From Ignavibacteria bacterium (lineage in GTDB: Bacteria > Bacteroidota > Ignavibacteria > Ignavibacteriales > Melioribacteraceae): 64,000 nt of DNA. The translations under genes were made by a program, and so were the position numbers. This document shows positions 8,302 to 18,057 of this stretch, piece by piece. The stretch covers positions 95,027 to 159,026 of the forward strand of contig WPAE01000008.1 of NCBI GenBank assembly GCA_009773205.1. Reading direction: 5' to 3'. The notes beneath the pieces were generated by a model. That model ran no database searches. It worked only from the letters and a program-made list of their open reading frames with translations, and was not told where the DNA came from. Position 1 is the first letter of the stretch. Each line of letters opens with the position of its first letter.

Positions 8302-10701
8302 ATGGTTGGCAATATATTTTTAACTATAGCACTTCTAACAGGAGTGTTTTCCGTAATAATGTATTATTTAACTTACAAAGGATATAAAAATACATTATCA
8401 TTAGCTCGGATTAGCTATCACGCCACAGCCATAATGATATTGGCTGCATCGGCGCTTTTACTATATGCAATTCTTACTCATCAGTATCAGTATAAGTATG
8501 TTTACAATTACAGTGGCAGCGGAATGTCTACCGGTTTGCTAATGGCAACTTTTTGGGCTGGACAGGAAGGAAGTTTTATGCTATGGATTTTCCTTACTTC
8601 TGTTGTTGGATTAATTTTACTTGAATATACTTCTAAACGGGGCGATCTGGAACAACGCGTTATGATGATTTTTACTCTTGCGCTTTCTTTCTTGCTTTTA
8701 ATGGTAAGCCCGCTCCTTAAATCACCATTCAACTTTATTTGGATGCAGCAAGACTACCTTGACTTAAAAAATATCAATCAAGCATATTTAAACATTCCTG
8801 CGCTGCAAAGTTTTTTCTTTACTGATCAAGAAACAAATAAGAGTTTTGTTCAGGTAGGAAAAGAACTTTATGCAGTACTAATGGCAAACAACATATCTGT
8901 AAATGATTTTATTGTGGATGGAAAAGGATTAAACCCACTTTTAGAAAATTTCTGGATGCAGATTCATCCGCCAATTCTCTTCGTTGGTTTTGCTATGTCA
9001 TTAGTGCCTTTCTCTTTTGCGATTGCAGCATTAATTAAAAATGAATACCGCGACTGGGTAAAGCAATCATTACCTTGGCTGTTAGTTTCTATGTGTGTTC
9101 TTGGGCTTGGCATTATGATTGGTGGTTATTGGGCTTACAGTATTTTAGGCTGGGGCGGTTATTGGGGATGGGACCCGGTTGAAAATTCTTCTTTTATTCC
9201 ATGGCTTATTGGCGTAGCCGGAATTCACACAATGCTTGTGCAGAAGAAAACACAAGAAAAAGGGGGCGGCAGCAGATTTGTAAAAACAAATTTGATACTC
9301 AGTATAATGACATTTATTCTTGTTGTTTATTCAACTTTTTTAACAAGAAGCGGAATATTGGGAGATGCTTCTGTTCACTCTTTTGTAGATCCTGGAATGG
9401 CTGTGTATTTATTCCTTGTAATCTTTTTAGTTACCTTTTTATTAATTGGTGTTGGAGGAATAATTTACAGATGGAAATATTTAACAGAGAATTTTTCATT
9501 TGAAGAAAATGTACTATCAAGAGAATTGGCTCTATTTACAGGCGCCGTTGCACTGATAGCATCTGCAATTATTATTCTTGCAGGTACATCTGCGCCAATC
9601 TTTGGTACTAGCGTTGAAATTAAATTTTACGACGAAATGAATCTTCCTATTGCTGTTATAATTGGAATTGTAAATGGATTAAGCTTATTACTAAAGTGGA
9701 AAACTAACGATGGAAGTTCTTTGTGGAAGCAAGCCAGATTTCCTTTAATTTCTGCTCTTGTTTTAACTGCTTTAATGGTTATAATTGGCGGATTGAATGA
9801 AATTATGCTGATTATCTTAGCTCTTTCTTCTTCTTTTTCACTTTTTGTTAATGGAGAAATTGCCTGGAAAATCATTAAAGGAAAGAAAATTTACCTTGGC
9901 GCTTACGTAGCTCACACAGGAATTGCGTTATTTCTTGTTGGTGTTGTTGCAACTGCAGGGCATACTCAAAAGCAAAAGGCTGATCTTGTGAAGGGTGAGA
10001 AGGCTGACGTACTTGGTTACAACTTAACTTTTCTTGGTTACGAACCGTTTGATAATGACACAAAATATAAATTCAACGTAAAAATTGAAAAAGGCGGCTC
10101 TGAGAGTGTTATTGCTCCGATTATGTTTGTTTCTGATTTTAATAACAGCTTAACCCGCGAGCCTGATATATTAGCTGGCTTTACAAAAGACTATTACATT
10201 GAACCGCTTAGTTACGAAGATGGCAGCCACAGCCATCAAGATGGAACTAGTGTTCTTTTAAAGAAAGGCGAAGCTCATAATTATAATGGCATAGAAATTT
10301 TCTTTAATCAATTCAGCCTTCCAAAAGATATGAGTGCTATGACAGGCGGCGGTACTTTTAAAATTGGAATATCATTAACCGCTAAAAAAGATGGTAAAGA
10401 ATTTTCTTTAGAACCGTATATGGAAAATGCCGGACAAGGCCCTGTTTATCATGCTGATGAAGAATCAAAATTGAATCTGAAAGCTGCAATTAAAAATATG
10501 AATGCCTCTCAAGGCGAAGTTGAACTGATATTTTCTCAGTTAAATGCAGAGATGCAATCCACAGCAGCAGCTCCAAAAGAAATGCTCAGCATCGAAGCAA
10601 GTATTAAGCCTTTTATTAGTTTAATTTGGATTGGTGTAGCTGTTTTGTGTACCGGTTTTCTAATTGCTGCTACAAGAAGAACTAAAGAGTCAGTTGTATA
10701 A
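8302..10701 (+). CDS. ccmF: Cytochrome c haem lyase subunit CcmF
   Basis: This 799-residue polytopic protein has the CcmF WWD signature (GWGGYWGWDPVENSS) and conserved His pairs (QIHPPILF, VAGIHTML) for haem. A long periplasmic section near the C terminus (about 575-760) precedes a final membrane helix. CcmF moves haem from CcmE to the apocytochrome CxxCH motif. No ccmG/H follows; transcription ends at a strong terminator 20 nt on. The absence of an adjacent CcmH fits the variant System I suggested by CcmE. Confidence 0.93.
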   Translation: MVGNIFLTIALLTGVFSVIMYYLTYKGYKNTLSLARISYHATAIMILAASALLLYAILTHQYQYKYVYNYSGSGMSTGLLMATFWAGQEGSFMLWIFLTSVVGLILLEYTSKRGDLEQRVMMIFTLALSFLLLMVSPLLKSPFNFIWMQQDYLDLKNINQAYLNIPALQSFFFTDQETNKSFVQVGKELYAVLMANNISVNDFIVDGKGLNPLLENFWMQIHPPILFVGFAMSLVPFSFAIAALIKNEYRDWVKQSLPWLLVSMCVLGLGIMIGGYWAYSILGWGGYWGWDPVENSSFIPWLIGVAGIHTMLVQKKTQEKGGGSRFVKTNLILSIMTFILVVYSTFLTRSGILGDASVHSFVDPGMAVYLFLVIFLVTFLLIGVGGIIYRWKYLTENFSFEENVLSRELALFTGAVALIASAIIILAGTSAPIFGTSVEIKFYDEMNLPIAVIIGIVNGLSLLLKWKTNDGSSLWKQARFPLISALVLTALMVIIGGLNEIMLIILALSSSFSLFVNGEIAWKIIKGKKIYLGAYVAHTGIALFLVGVVATAGHTQKQKADLVKGEKADVLGYNLTFLGYEPFDNDTKYKFNVKIEKGGSESVIAPIMFVSDFNNSLTREPDILAGFTKDYYIEPLSYEDGSHSHQDGTSVLLKKGEAHNYNGIEIFFNQFSLPKDMSAMTGGGTFKIGISLTAKKDGKEFSLEPYMENAGQGPVYHADEESKLNLKAAIKNMNASQGEVELIFSQLNAEMQSTAAAPKEMLSIEASIKPFISLIWIGVAVLCTGFLIAATRRTKESVV

Positions 10702-10720
10702 TCATATCACTTTTATCTTC

Positions 10721-10748
10721 AAAACCCCTCAACATTGAGGGGTTTTTT
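10721..10748 (+). terminator. Rho-independent terminator after ccmF
   Basis: A perfect hairpin AAAACCCCTCAACATTGAGG continues into GGTTTTTT (10-bp stem, short loop, T run). It ends the ccm transcript. Confidence 0.92.
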
Positions 10749-11081
10749 ATTTTTAGACTACCATCAAATTTTAAGTCAATGACCTATTTTGAGATTTATT
10801 TCCAAAAAGTGCAATAATTGCATCTTTTCCTATGTTAGGACAAAAACAAAACCAGCAGTTAATATCCATTTATTATAAAACAGCTAATTCTCAGCAAAAG
10901 CGCAATAATTGCTACGAGTAATGAATAGTTTAAAATGAATCATTTTTACTATGCATATCGAAATGAAACACTTTTGTAAATGTTTATATTGAAAAAAATA
11001 TGAAAATGGCTTAAAAATGGGGTTTTGGATGGCACCTCGATTGTAAAGTACTTCTCAAATAATTAATTAGGGAGAAGTAAC
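10749..11081. other. Non-coding leader region of the surface-protein gene
   Basis: This is a 333-bp AT-rich stretch without a gene. It holds two copies of GCAATAATTGC (near 10811 and 10902), possibly a binding site for a regulator. The ribosome site AGGGAG lies just before GTG 11082. No promoter could be assigned with confidence. Confidence 0.4.
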
Positions 11082-14000
11082 GTGAAAGAAACAACAACAG
11101 CAATTACAAGAATGCTAATAGCAATCTTACTGTTGGCATCATTTTCATTTTCCGCATTTGCTCAAAAAGTTACAGGCGAGAAAAAAGTTACGGATTATAC
11201 TAGTATAGCAAAAGTAAACTCTCACACAGATGGTGTTAACGTTACTTATACTAATCCGTACACAAACGCTACACAATCAACCTTTGCAGGCGCTTTTGAT
11301 GGAACTTTGAATTCTACATCGAAGAAGTTCTATTGCATAGATTTAAAAAATAATTTAGCCACCAATGAAGATTATTGGGATGAGGGAATAACTCCTTCTA
11401 AAGTAACTTATGTTTTGAATAATTATTATCCATACAAAACCGGTTATGCCGGAGCTATGACAGAAATGAAGAAAGAAGCATCTGCAGTTCAGCTTGCAAT
11501 TTGGCATTTTATGGATAATTTAAATGCAAATACAGTTACCGATGCAGCAATTAAGACACGAGCTTTGGCTATTATTGCCGATGCCAATACAAATCATGCT
11601 AATGTAACTCCAATTCAAACACTTGTTATTTTACCTGCTTCTATGCAATACATTCAAGGCACTAACGCTGTGTTTAATGTTTTGGCTTTGGACTTAAGTG
11701 GAAACCCTATTGCAGGAAAAACAATTAATATCTCAACTACTGGTGGTACATTAAGCGCTACAAGTGGAGTAACAGATGCTAATGGTAAAGTTGGACCAAT
11801 TACTTTAACCTATTCGGGTACAGGCGCAGTTACTGTTTCTGCTAAGGCAACCATAGAAATTCCGCAAGGCACTATTTATGTTCATAAAACAAATTCTTCT
11901 GGCAAGCAAAAGTTAGTTTTAGCAACTCCTGTTACAGATCTAAAGAAGGTTGATGCAAAATTCAGTTGGTTTGCACCAGCAGGATGCGATTTATCAAGAT
12001 ATATGACTTTTACACAGGGCGGGTGGGGAAGTCCATCAAACAGCCAGCCTGGTTCTATAAGAGATGCTAACTTTGCGGCAGTTTATCCAAACGGATTAAC
12101 AATTGGTGGGAACTATACAATTAAGCTAACATCAGCTACGGCAGTAAAAAATTATTTGCCAGATGGCGGAACTGCCTCGGCTCTAACACAAAATTATATC
12201 AATCCTACTGCTCAAATAAATGTTTTGGCAGGTCAAATTACTGCATTGAAACTAAATGTTGATTACTCGGCTGCGGGTTATTTAGGCGCTGCTTCAGTTA
12301 GCCTTGGTTCTCTAAATATTACTTCTGGTCCATTTACTGGAATGACTGTTAATCAATTTTTAGCTATTGCCAATAGTGCTTTAGGAGGTGCTTCAACTAC
12401 TTATTCTTTAAGCGCAATAAACGATGCGGCAACTGCAATTAACGAGAACTTTAATGATGGCGCTAATAAAGAATTCTTGGGCTGCGACGCTCCAAAAGCT
12501 TCAATAGGTGATAGAGTATGGATAGACACAAATAAGAATGGAATTCAAGATAACGGTGAAGTTGGTTTAGCTAACGTAACAGTAAAATTATATACATGCG
12601 CAAATGTTGAAGTTGCTACAACTACAACAAACGCAAGCGGTATTTATTCTTTCACAAACCTAACACCTGGCGATTACTATTTAGTATTTACAACGCCATC
12701 TGGATATACAGTTACAACAAAAGATGCTGGTTCTAACGATGCATTAGACTCCGACGTTGATGCAGCAACCGGAAAAACAATTTGTACAACATTATCTCCC
12801 GGCGAAAACGATTTAACTTGGGATGCAGGCTTCTATACAGAATGTAAAAACAAGATTGGCGATTTTGTATGGCACGATAAAAATCTTAACGGCATCCAAG
12901 ATTCTGGTGAACCTGGTATTTCTGGCGTTAAAATTGAATTATTAAGCGGCTCTACAGTTGTTGCTAGTTCAACAACAAACGCAAGCGGAGCTTATTCATT
13001 TTCTAATCTAGCTAACGGTACATACGGAGTTAGAGTAGCAGCTTCAAATTATAACAGCGGCGGCGCTTTGCTTAGCACAACACAAACTAAGTGGTACGCA
13101 ACAAAGAAAAACCAAGGTACAAACGATGAAAAGGACAACGATGCTAATAAGAATGAAATAGTTACTGTTACAGTAAACTGCGGTGATGACTTAACAGTTG
13201 ATTTCGGTTTCTATAAAACTTGTGTAAGTGTTTCCAAAACTGCCAACAAACAAACAGCGGCGGTTGGCGATATTATTACTTACACAATTACAGTTGAAAA
13301 CTGCGGCGATGTAAAATTAGCCGGCGGAGTTGATTTAGTTGATGCGATGTTAGGAATTAACATGAATTTCTCTCTCGAAGCAGGAGCTTCAAAAGTTGTA
13401 ACTGGAACATACACCGTTAAATCTTCTGACTGTGGTAACCTTGTTAATACCGTTTCGGCAACTGGTCACCCAGTAAATCACAATGAAACAGTTAAAGATA
13501 GTGCTTCATTCACAGTATTAGTTGACTGCGATAAAAAAGCTGACCTTAAGATTGAAAAGACTTCAAACGTTACAAACGCAAACTGCGGAGATAATGTAAC
13601 TTATACAATTAAAGTTACTAATCTCGGTCCGGATGCAGCTTCTAACGTAGTTGTAAACGATGCACTTCCTGCAAGCCTGTTGTATCAATCAGCATCTGTT
13701 ACACAAGGTTCATTTAACAGCACAAGTGGTTTGTGGAATGTTGGCACATTAGCAAATGGCGCTAATGCAACATTAACATTAAATGTTAAGATTGACTGCA
13801 GTACAGCAAACTCTACTCCATTCGATCTTGGCGCAGCAAAAACTTTCAACTTGTTTATTTTAGAAGATTTAAATCAGCCATCATCTGATACTGAAGGAAA
13901 AGTTGCAGTTGGACGTAATGCTACACTAGCGAATTACAGTGTTGGTGATAGATTACCATCAAACAGCGGTGATGTACTAATAGTTGGAAATCATTTACAA

Positions 14001-15881
14001 TATACTAGCGGACAGGTTTTTCACGGAAATGTAGTATATGGCAACACAACAAACTTACCGCTAAACTCGGTATCAATTTCTGGTGGAACATTACGTAAAG
14101 ACAATCCAATAGATTTTGCAGCAGCTAAAACATATTTGCAAGGCTTATCAACATCCTTAGGCAGTTATACAGTTAATGGCTCAACTACATTCCAATGGGG
14201 CACATTAACTCTAACCGGAAACGATCCATACTTGAACGTGTTCCATGTAAATGAAAGCGATTTAAGTTCTGCTAACAGTGTAATAATCAACGCTCCAAAT
14301 GGTTCCGTAGTATTGGTTAATATCAATGGTACAACAGTTTCTTGGATGGGCGGTTTGGTTGTAAACGGTACAGCAATTACAAATGTATTATATAATTTCT
14401 ATCAAGCTCAAAATTTGAATATCTCAGGCATAGATGTACGCGGCTCAATTTTAGCTCCTTATGCTGCTTTGAATTATCCAGCCGGTGTTATACACGGGCA
14501 AGTTATTGTTAAATCTATGATCGGCAGCGGTCAATTCAACCTTGCATTATTTGGCGGAAACATTCCGGTTGATAAGAAGATTACAAACGTTGCAATAGCA
14601 TCTTCTACTACAACCGACCCACAACTTGGTAACAATACCGCAAGCGCAACTGTTAATATTGGAAGCACAAACGGAAGCGGAACTGGTCCAGGAACAGGAA
14701 CAGGTTCTGGTACTGGAACAGGCACTGGCTCTAACGGAGGCGGGTCTTGGTCTGCTGTATGCTCGTTTGCACAAGGACAAATTATTTACACTCTCTTATA
14801 TGATGGTGGAAGTATCTACGCCGGTACAATGGGCGGTATGATCTACAAAACTACAAACGGTGGACAGAACTGGACATTGATCAACAGCGGAATGGGTGTA
14901 GGGTTCATCTGGGCTTTCACAAATAATAACGGAACAATCTTCGCTGCAACAGAAAACGGTGTTTACAAATACACAGGCACTGCTTGGGTTCTTACATCTC
15001 TTAGCGGTAAAGATGTTCATACATTAGCTGCTTATAACGGAACATTGTATGCAGGTACTTGGGGCTTCGGTATCTTCAAATCAACTGATAACGGAACAAC
15101 TTGGTCTGCAATTAATACAGGTTTAGAACAGTTCTTAACTGTACAGGCAATTACAGTACATAACGGAACAATCTTTGCAGGTACTATTGGCGGCGGTATG
15201 TTCAAATCTACAGACGGCGCTACTTGGTCTAAAACCATTTGCGGTTATCAAGCAATTTGGGCGCTTGGTTCTAACGGAAGCGCTATCTTTGCCGGAACTT
15301 ACGGCGATGGCATCTACAAATCAGTTGATGGCGGTTTAAGCTTTACTAAATTATCATCTCTGCCTGTAGCTTTCATTTACTCTATCGTTACGGATGCAAG
15401 TGGTAAAGTTTACGCAAGCTCATTAACAAACGGTGTTTTTGTATCGGCAGATAACGGCGCAACCTGGTCTGCACTTGGTATGAGCGGTTACGGAGTTAGC
15501 GCACTTATGGTTAACCCTAAGACAAGTGATGTTTATGCCGGAACAAAAGAAGGCGTTATTTATAAAATTAGCGGTGAAAAGAACACTACATCTGTTGAAG
15601 GTTCTGGAGAAATGCCGACAGAATTTAAGTTAGCTCAAAACTATCCGAACCCATTCAACCCAACTACTACAATTGAGTTTGCAGTTACTAAAGCCGGAAA
15701 CTACGCACTAAAAGTATATGATGTACTCGGTCAAGAAATTGCTTCTCTAATAGATCAAAACTTGAACGCCGGAACACATAAAGTAAACTTTGATGCAAGC
15801 AAACTTTCTAGCGGTATGTATATCTACAGATTAACTGGCAGCAATGTAAACTTAACTAAGAAGATGTTGCTCACTAAATAG
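11082..15881 (+). CDS. Giant T9SS surface protein with N-terminal thioester domain (putative adhesin)
   Basis: This 1599-residue protein starts at GTG with an AGGGAG ribosome site. The order is: signal peptide (to about 28); a TQXA/thioester domain (about 40-175) with FYCID Cys85 and AVQLAIWHF Gln137; an invasin-like Big domain (181-270); an unassigned stretch; two SdrD-type B domains (about 473-585 and 590-710, GDRVWIDTNKNGIQD); two DUF11 domains (715-915); a choice-of-anchor A domain (about 914-1160); a Gly/Thr/Ser linker (about 1194-1222); a BNR-like propeller with five W-containing repeats (1225-1500); and a type A T9SS sorting domain (NYPNPFNPTTTI). Thioester domains bond covalently to surface amines in Gram-positive adhesins. 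An adhesive role is inference. Confidence 0.88.
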   Translation: MKETTTAITRMLIAILLLASFSFSAFAQKVTGEKKVTDYTSIAKVNSHTDGVNVTYTNPYTNATQSTFAGAFDGTLNSTSKKFYCIDLKNNLATNEDYWDEGITPSKVTYVLNNYYPYKTGYAGAMTEMKKEASAVQLAIWHFMDNLNANTVTDAAIKTRALAIIADANTNHANVTPIQTLVILPASMQYIQGTNAVFNVLALDLSGNPIAGKTINISTTGGTLSATSGVTDANGKVGPITLTYSGTGAVTVSAKATIEIPQGTIYVHKTNSSGKQKLVLATPVTDLKKVDAKFSWFAPAGCDLSRYMTFTQGGWGSPSNSQPGSIRDANFAAVYPNGLTIGGNYTIKLTSATAVKNYLPDGGTASALTQNYINPTAQINVLAGQITALKLNVDYSAAGYLGAASVSLGSLNITSGPFTGMTVNQFLAIANSALGGASTTYSLSAINDAATAINENFNDGANKEFLGCDAPKASIGDRVWIDTNKNGIQDNGEVGLANVTVKLYTCANVEVATTTTNASGIYSFTNLTPGDYYLVFTTPSGYTVTTKDAGSNDALDSDVDAATGKTICTTLSPGENDLTWDAGFYTECKNKIGDFVWHDKNLNGIQDSGEPGISGVKIELLSGSTVVASSTTNASGAYSFSNLANGTYGVRVAASNYNSGGALLSTTQTKWYATKKNQGTNDEKDNDANKNEIVTVTVNCGDDLTVDFGFYKTCVSVSKTANKQTAAVGDIITYTITVENCGDVKLAGGVDLVDAMLGINMNFSLEAGASKVVTGTYTVKSSDCGNLVNTVSATGHPVNHNETVKDSASFTVLVDCDKKADLKIEKTSNVTNANCGDNVTYTIKVTNLGPDAASNVVVNDALPASLLYQSASVTQGSFNSTSGLWNVGTLANGANATLTLNVKIDCSTANSTPFDLGAAKTFNLFILEDLNQPSSDTEGKVAVGRNATLANYSVGDRLPSNSGDVLIVGNHLQYTSGQVFHGNVVYGNTTNLPLNSVSISGGTLRKDNPIDFAAAKTYLQGLSTSLGSYTVNGSTTFQWGTLTLTGNDPYLNVFHVNESDLSSANSVIINAPNGSVVLVNINGTTVSWMGGLVVNGTAITNVLYNFYQAQNLNISGIDVRGSILAPYAALNYPAGVIHGQVIVKSMIGSGQFNLALFGGNIPVDKKITNVAIASSTTTDPQLGNNTASATVNIGSTNGSGTGPGTGTGSGTGTGTGSNGGGSWSAVCSFAQGQIIYTLLYDGGSIYAGTMGGMIYKTTNGGQNWTLINSGMGVGFIWAFTNNNGTIFAATENGVYKYTGTAWVLTSLSGKDVHTLAAYNGTLYAGTWGFGIFKSTDNGTTWSAINTGLEQFLTVQAITVHNGTIFAGTIGGGMFKSTDGATWSKTICGYQAIWALGSNGSAIFAGTYGDGIYKSVDGGLSFTKLSSLPVAFIYSIVTDASGKVYASSLTNGVFVSADNGATWSALGMSGYGVSALMVNPKTSDVYAGTKEGVIYKISGEKNTTSVEGSGEMPTEFKLAQNYPNPFNPTTTIEFAVTKAGNYALKVYDVLGQEIASLIDQNLNAGTHKVNFDASKLSSGMYIYRLTGSNVNLTKKMLLTK

Positions 15882-15916
15882 GCTCAAGCGAAAAGGTTCA
15901 AGCTGCAAGCGTAAAG

Positions 15917-15948
15917 AAGCCCCGCCACAAGCGGGGTTTTCTTTTTTA
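15917..15948 (+). terminator. Rho-independent terminator after the surface protein
   Basis: The stem is AAGCCCCGC / GCGGGGTTT with a 5-nt loop (CACAA) and a T-rich tail. Confidence 0.85.
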
Positions 15949-16028
15949 AACCGACTGGATACTGGTGTAATAACTCGTTAAAAATGTCAGTAATAAATTT
16001 GTAAATCCATTAACTAAAGTTTTGTTTT

Positions 16029-16185
16029 AGGGTAACTTAAGGAGAGACCCGATAATTTGGGATAAACTCCGCCCGCCCTAACTGCCGACAAGGCATGCTG
16101 GAGTTGCCCTAAAACTGCGGCAAAATAATTCCGCGGTTTATCCTAATTTAATTTTTGATTCTGACCTCTCCACGGGCAACCCATT
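16029..16185. repeat. Inverted-repeat element (type E)
   Basis: Left AGGGTAACTTAAGGAGAG and right CTCTCCACGGGCAACCC are imperfect inverted repeats; an inner pair GGATAAAC / GTTTATCC lies inside. It is more GC-rich than its surroundings. No frame is present. It could be a small mobile element or a structured RNA. Confidence 0.45.
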
Positions 16186-16609
16186 TGGAAAGGATGAATT
16201 TTATAGCAATTTAATAACTCTTATTACTTGAGTAAACATTTGCGAATAGTATAGTTGTTTGCAAAGTTTACATACCAGCACTCATGAAAAAAATAATTTT
16301 CCATTTTTTCATTCTTAACATTTTTCAATTCTATTCCTTATTTTGAATTACAATTTCATGGGATTTCACTTCCTTACGTTTAATATAAGAGCGAAGACTT
16401 TTATGCACCAATTTTCTTTGGGAGAAATGAAAACAGTTCTATATACACAAGTTTTCCAAAATCTACTAACCCCACATTAATCTAAAAGGTGGAATTAATA
16501 TACTATGATAGCAAAAGAGTGTTTTACAAAGGTATGATTAGCGAAGTCTTCGTTTTACCAGAATCATACTACTATTGGCAAATGATTCAAAGAAATTTCT
16601 AATAATGAA
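16186..16609. other. AT-rich non-coding stretch with one hairpin
   Basis: No gene is recognisable here. The only structure seen is GTATGATT (16532-16539) facing AATCATAC (16562-16569), with CGAAGTCTTCG in between. Confidence 0.35.
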
Positions 16610-16746
16610 TGAGTCGAATCTAACCCGCCTGCCTCTTTAGACCAAACATGGCGGGCAGGAAAGGTCTTTTTGACAATTTCTGGTTACAATTTAAAGTCGA
16701 AAACAACATTTTTAAATAATGATCATGGCTTTTTAGAGTAGGCTCA
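16610..16746. repeat. Palindromic element, family A/B/C copy C
   Basis: It begins TGAGTCGAATCTAACCCGCC and ends GATCATGGCTTTTTAGAGTAGGCTCA (last bases at 16746). Both ends are nearly identical to copy B at 21062-21160, and the right end reads in reverse exactly as the left 20 bases of copy A at 6666. The interior has a GCCTGCC / GGCGGGCAGG hairpin. Confidence 0.75.
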
Positions 16747-16824
16747 TATATGTTGAATCAGTATCATACAGTTAAAAAGTAATTTAACTATTAAGACGGG
16801 CTAAATTATTTCGGGAGATATTTT

Positions 16825-17220
16825 ATGAACCGATCAATTTTTCTTAAAAAAATTATTGCCAGTTCTATTTCTCTATTCATTCCAGTTAAATCGAAGCCAG
16901 TTGCTAAAACAAAAAGATATTTTCTTGCCAAATTTTATGTTGCTGGTTTTGTCTATTACGATGGCGAAACAGTTCTGAATAACTTAAAAGTCGGTGAGGA
17001 ACTAAAAATAATTCAAGAACCAACAAATCCTTACGACCGGCGCGCCCTGGAAATTTACACTGCTAATAATATTAAAATTGGTTATGTGCCTCGTGAAGAA
17101 AATCCAATACCCTCCCGTTTAGCTCGACAAAATATTAATATTATTGGGACAGTAGATAAAATTAATATGGAGGCAGATTTATGGAGAGCTTTAAGAATTA
17201 ATTTGTTTGCGGAGGTATAG
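16825..17220 (+). CDS. HIRAN-domain protein
   Basis: In this 131-residue protein, residues about 28-128 form a HIRAN domain (KRYFLAKFYVAGFVYYDG, NPYDRRALEIY, IGYVPREENP). HIRAN domains bind single-stranded or 3'-end DNA and occur in repair and restriction-linked proteins. The N terminus (SIFLKKIIASSISLFIPV) is hydrophobic and could be a weak signal or anchor, odd for a DNA binder. The stop overlaps the GTG of the next small gene by one base. It lies beside a decayed restriction locus. Confidence 0.8.
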   Translation: MNRSIFLKKIIASSISLFIPVKSKPVAKTKRYFLAKFYVAGFVYYDGETVLNNLKVGEELKIIQEPTNPYDRRALEIYTANNIKIGYVPREENPIPSRLARQNINIIGTVDKINMEADLWRALRINLFAEV

Positions 17221-17420
17221 TGTCAAAAGAGAAGCCGATAAAGTACCTGGGAATATACTCTCTCATAGGCGCACTTATTGTCGGGTTGTTGAAAGATAGG
17301 GTATCAAGCGAATCTTGGCAGTTTGTGCTTACTTGGATATTGTTGATACTTGCTGTTATTGCCGCAAACAGATTTTCAAAATATTTGCTCTCTGAAAGAA
17401 AAACAACAAACAAAGAATAA
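17220..17420 (+). CDS. Small two-helix membrane protein, unknown function
   Basis: This 66-residue protein starts at GTG 17220, overlapping the HIRAN stop by one base; GGAGG lies about 8 nt upstream. Two hydrophobic segments (YLGIYSLIGALIVGLL and FVLTWILLILAVIAA) are separated by a short polar loop, and the tail is basic. The tight coupling suggests co-translation with the HIRAN protein. I do not recognise the family. Confidence 0.6.
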   Translation: MSKEKPIKYLGIYSLIGALIVGLLKDRVSSESWQFVLTWILLILAVIAANRFSKYLLSERKTTNKE

Positions 17421-17641
17421 TCACTTTGCATAGCTTTGTGGTAGATTATCCCAATTAAGAAAGAATTTGAGAATTGATTATAAATAATATTAATCCTGAA
17501 CATAGCCCGGATTAGGTGCGGGATGCACGGGATTACTTGCCTCGTTTAGCAGTCCAAGAGGGATAGAAAATCTTAATGAAAAACATGCTATTATGAATAG
17601 CTATGCAATAAGTCATTTTATCAAAATAAAAATAAAATGTT

Positions 17642-18057
17642 ATGATTAAATCAATTGAAGAAATCAAAAACAATTACCATCTTTTCATTGATAAAACAAA
17701 TAAAGATTCCGTTGTGCTAATAGATGCCTCTAAACTTGGCACAACTATTAAAGTAGATAAAAACCAAAAAACTGTTCTAAGCGCGGAAGAAGAAAAAAAA
17801 TAATAACCGCGTTTAACAATAAACAAGCTGTTGATGATTTCTCAGTTGTCGTTTCTTATGATGACATAAAAGCAAAAAACTATTCCTTAAGCGCCGGGCA
17901 GTATTTTGATGTTAAAATTGATTACGTGGATATTACTAAAGAAGAGTTTGATGAGAAGATGAAGCAATTCAAAATAAATCTTATGAGTCTTAATAGTGAG
18001 GCGACAAAATTTAATGATGAGATATTAAAGCAAATGGATTTATTACTTTATGAATAA
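17642..18057 (+). pseudogene. hsdM: hsdM remnant (type I methyltransferase C terminus, frameshifted)
   Basis: The translation matches only the C-terminal end of HsdM: SVVLIDASKLGTTIK, then DFSVVVSYDDIKAKNYSLSA and QYFDVKIDYVDITKEEF. The catalytic domain (SAM site, NPPF) is missing, so about three quarters of the gene is gone. An A8 tract near 17795-17802 needs one more A to stay in frame; as written the first part stops at 17804 and the rest continues in another frame to TAA 18055-18057. The end overlaps the hsdS start by 8 bases, the usual hsdMS arrangement. Confidence 0.85.

Noticed and set aside
14660..14745. Possible CRISPR or tandem-repeat array
   Set aside because: Only a GGAACAGG/GGTACTGG coding linker for a GTG-rich peptide; no regular spacers.
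14531..15240. Several long antisense frames opposite the surface-protein gene
   Set aside because: They come from the Gly/Thr/Ser linker and repeat propeller, which read open in many frames; no ribosome sites or family motifs.
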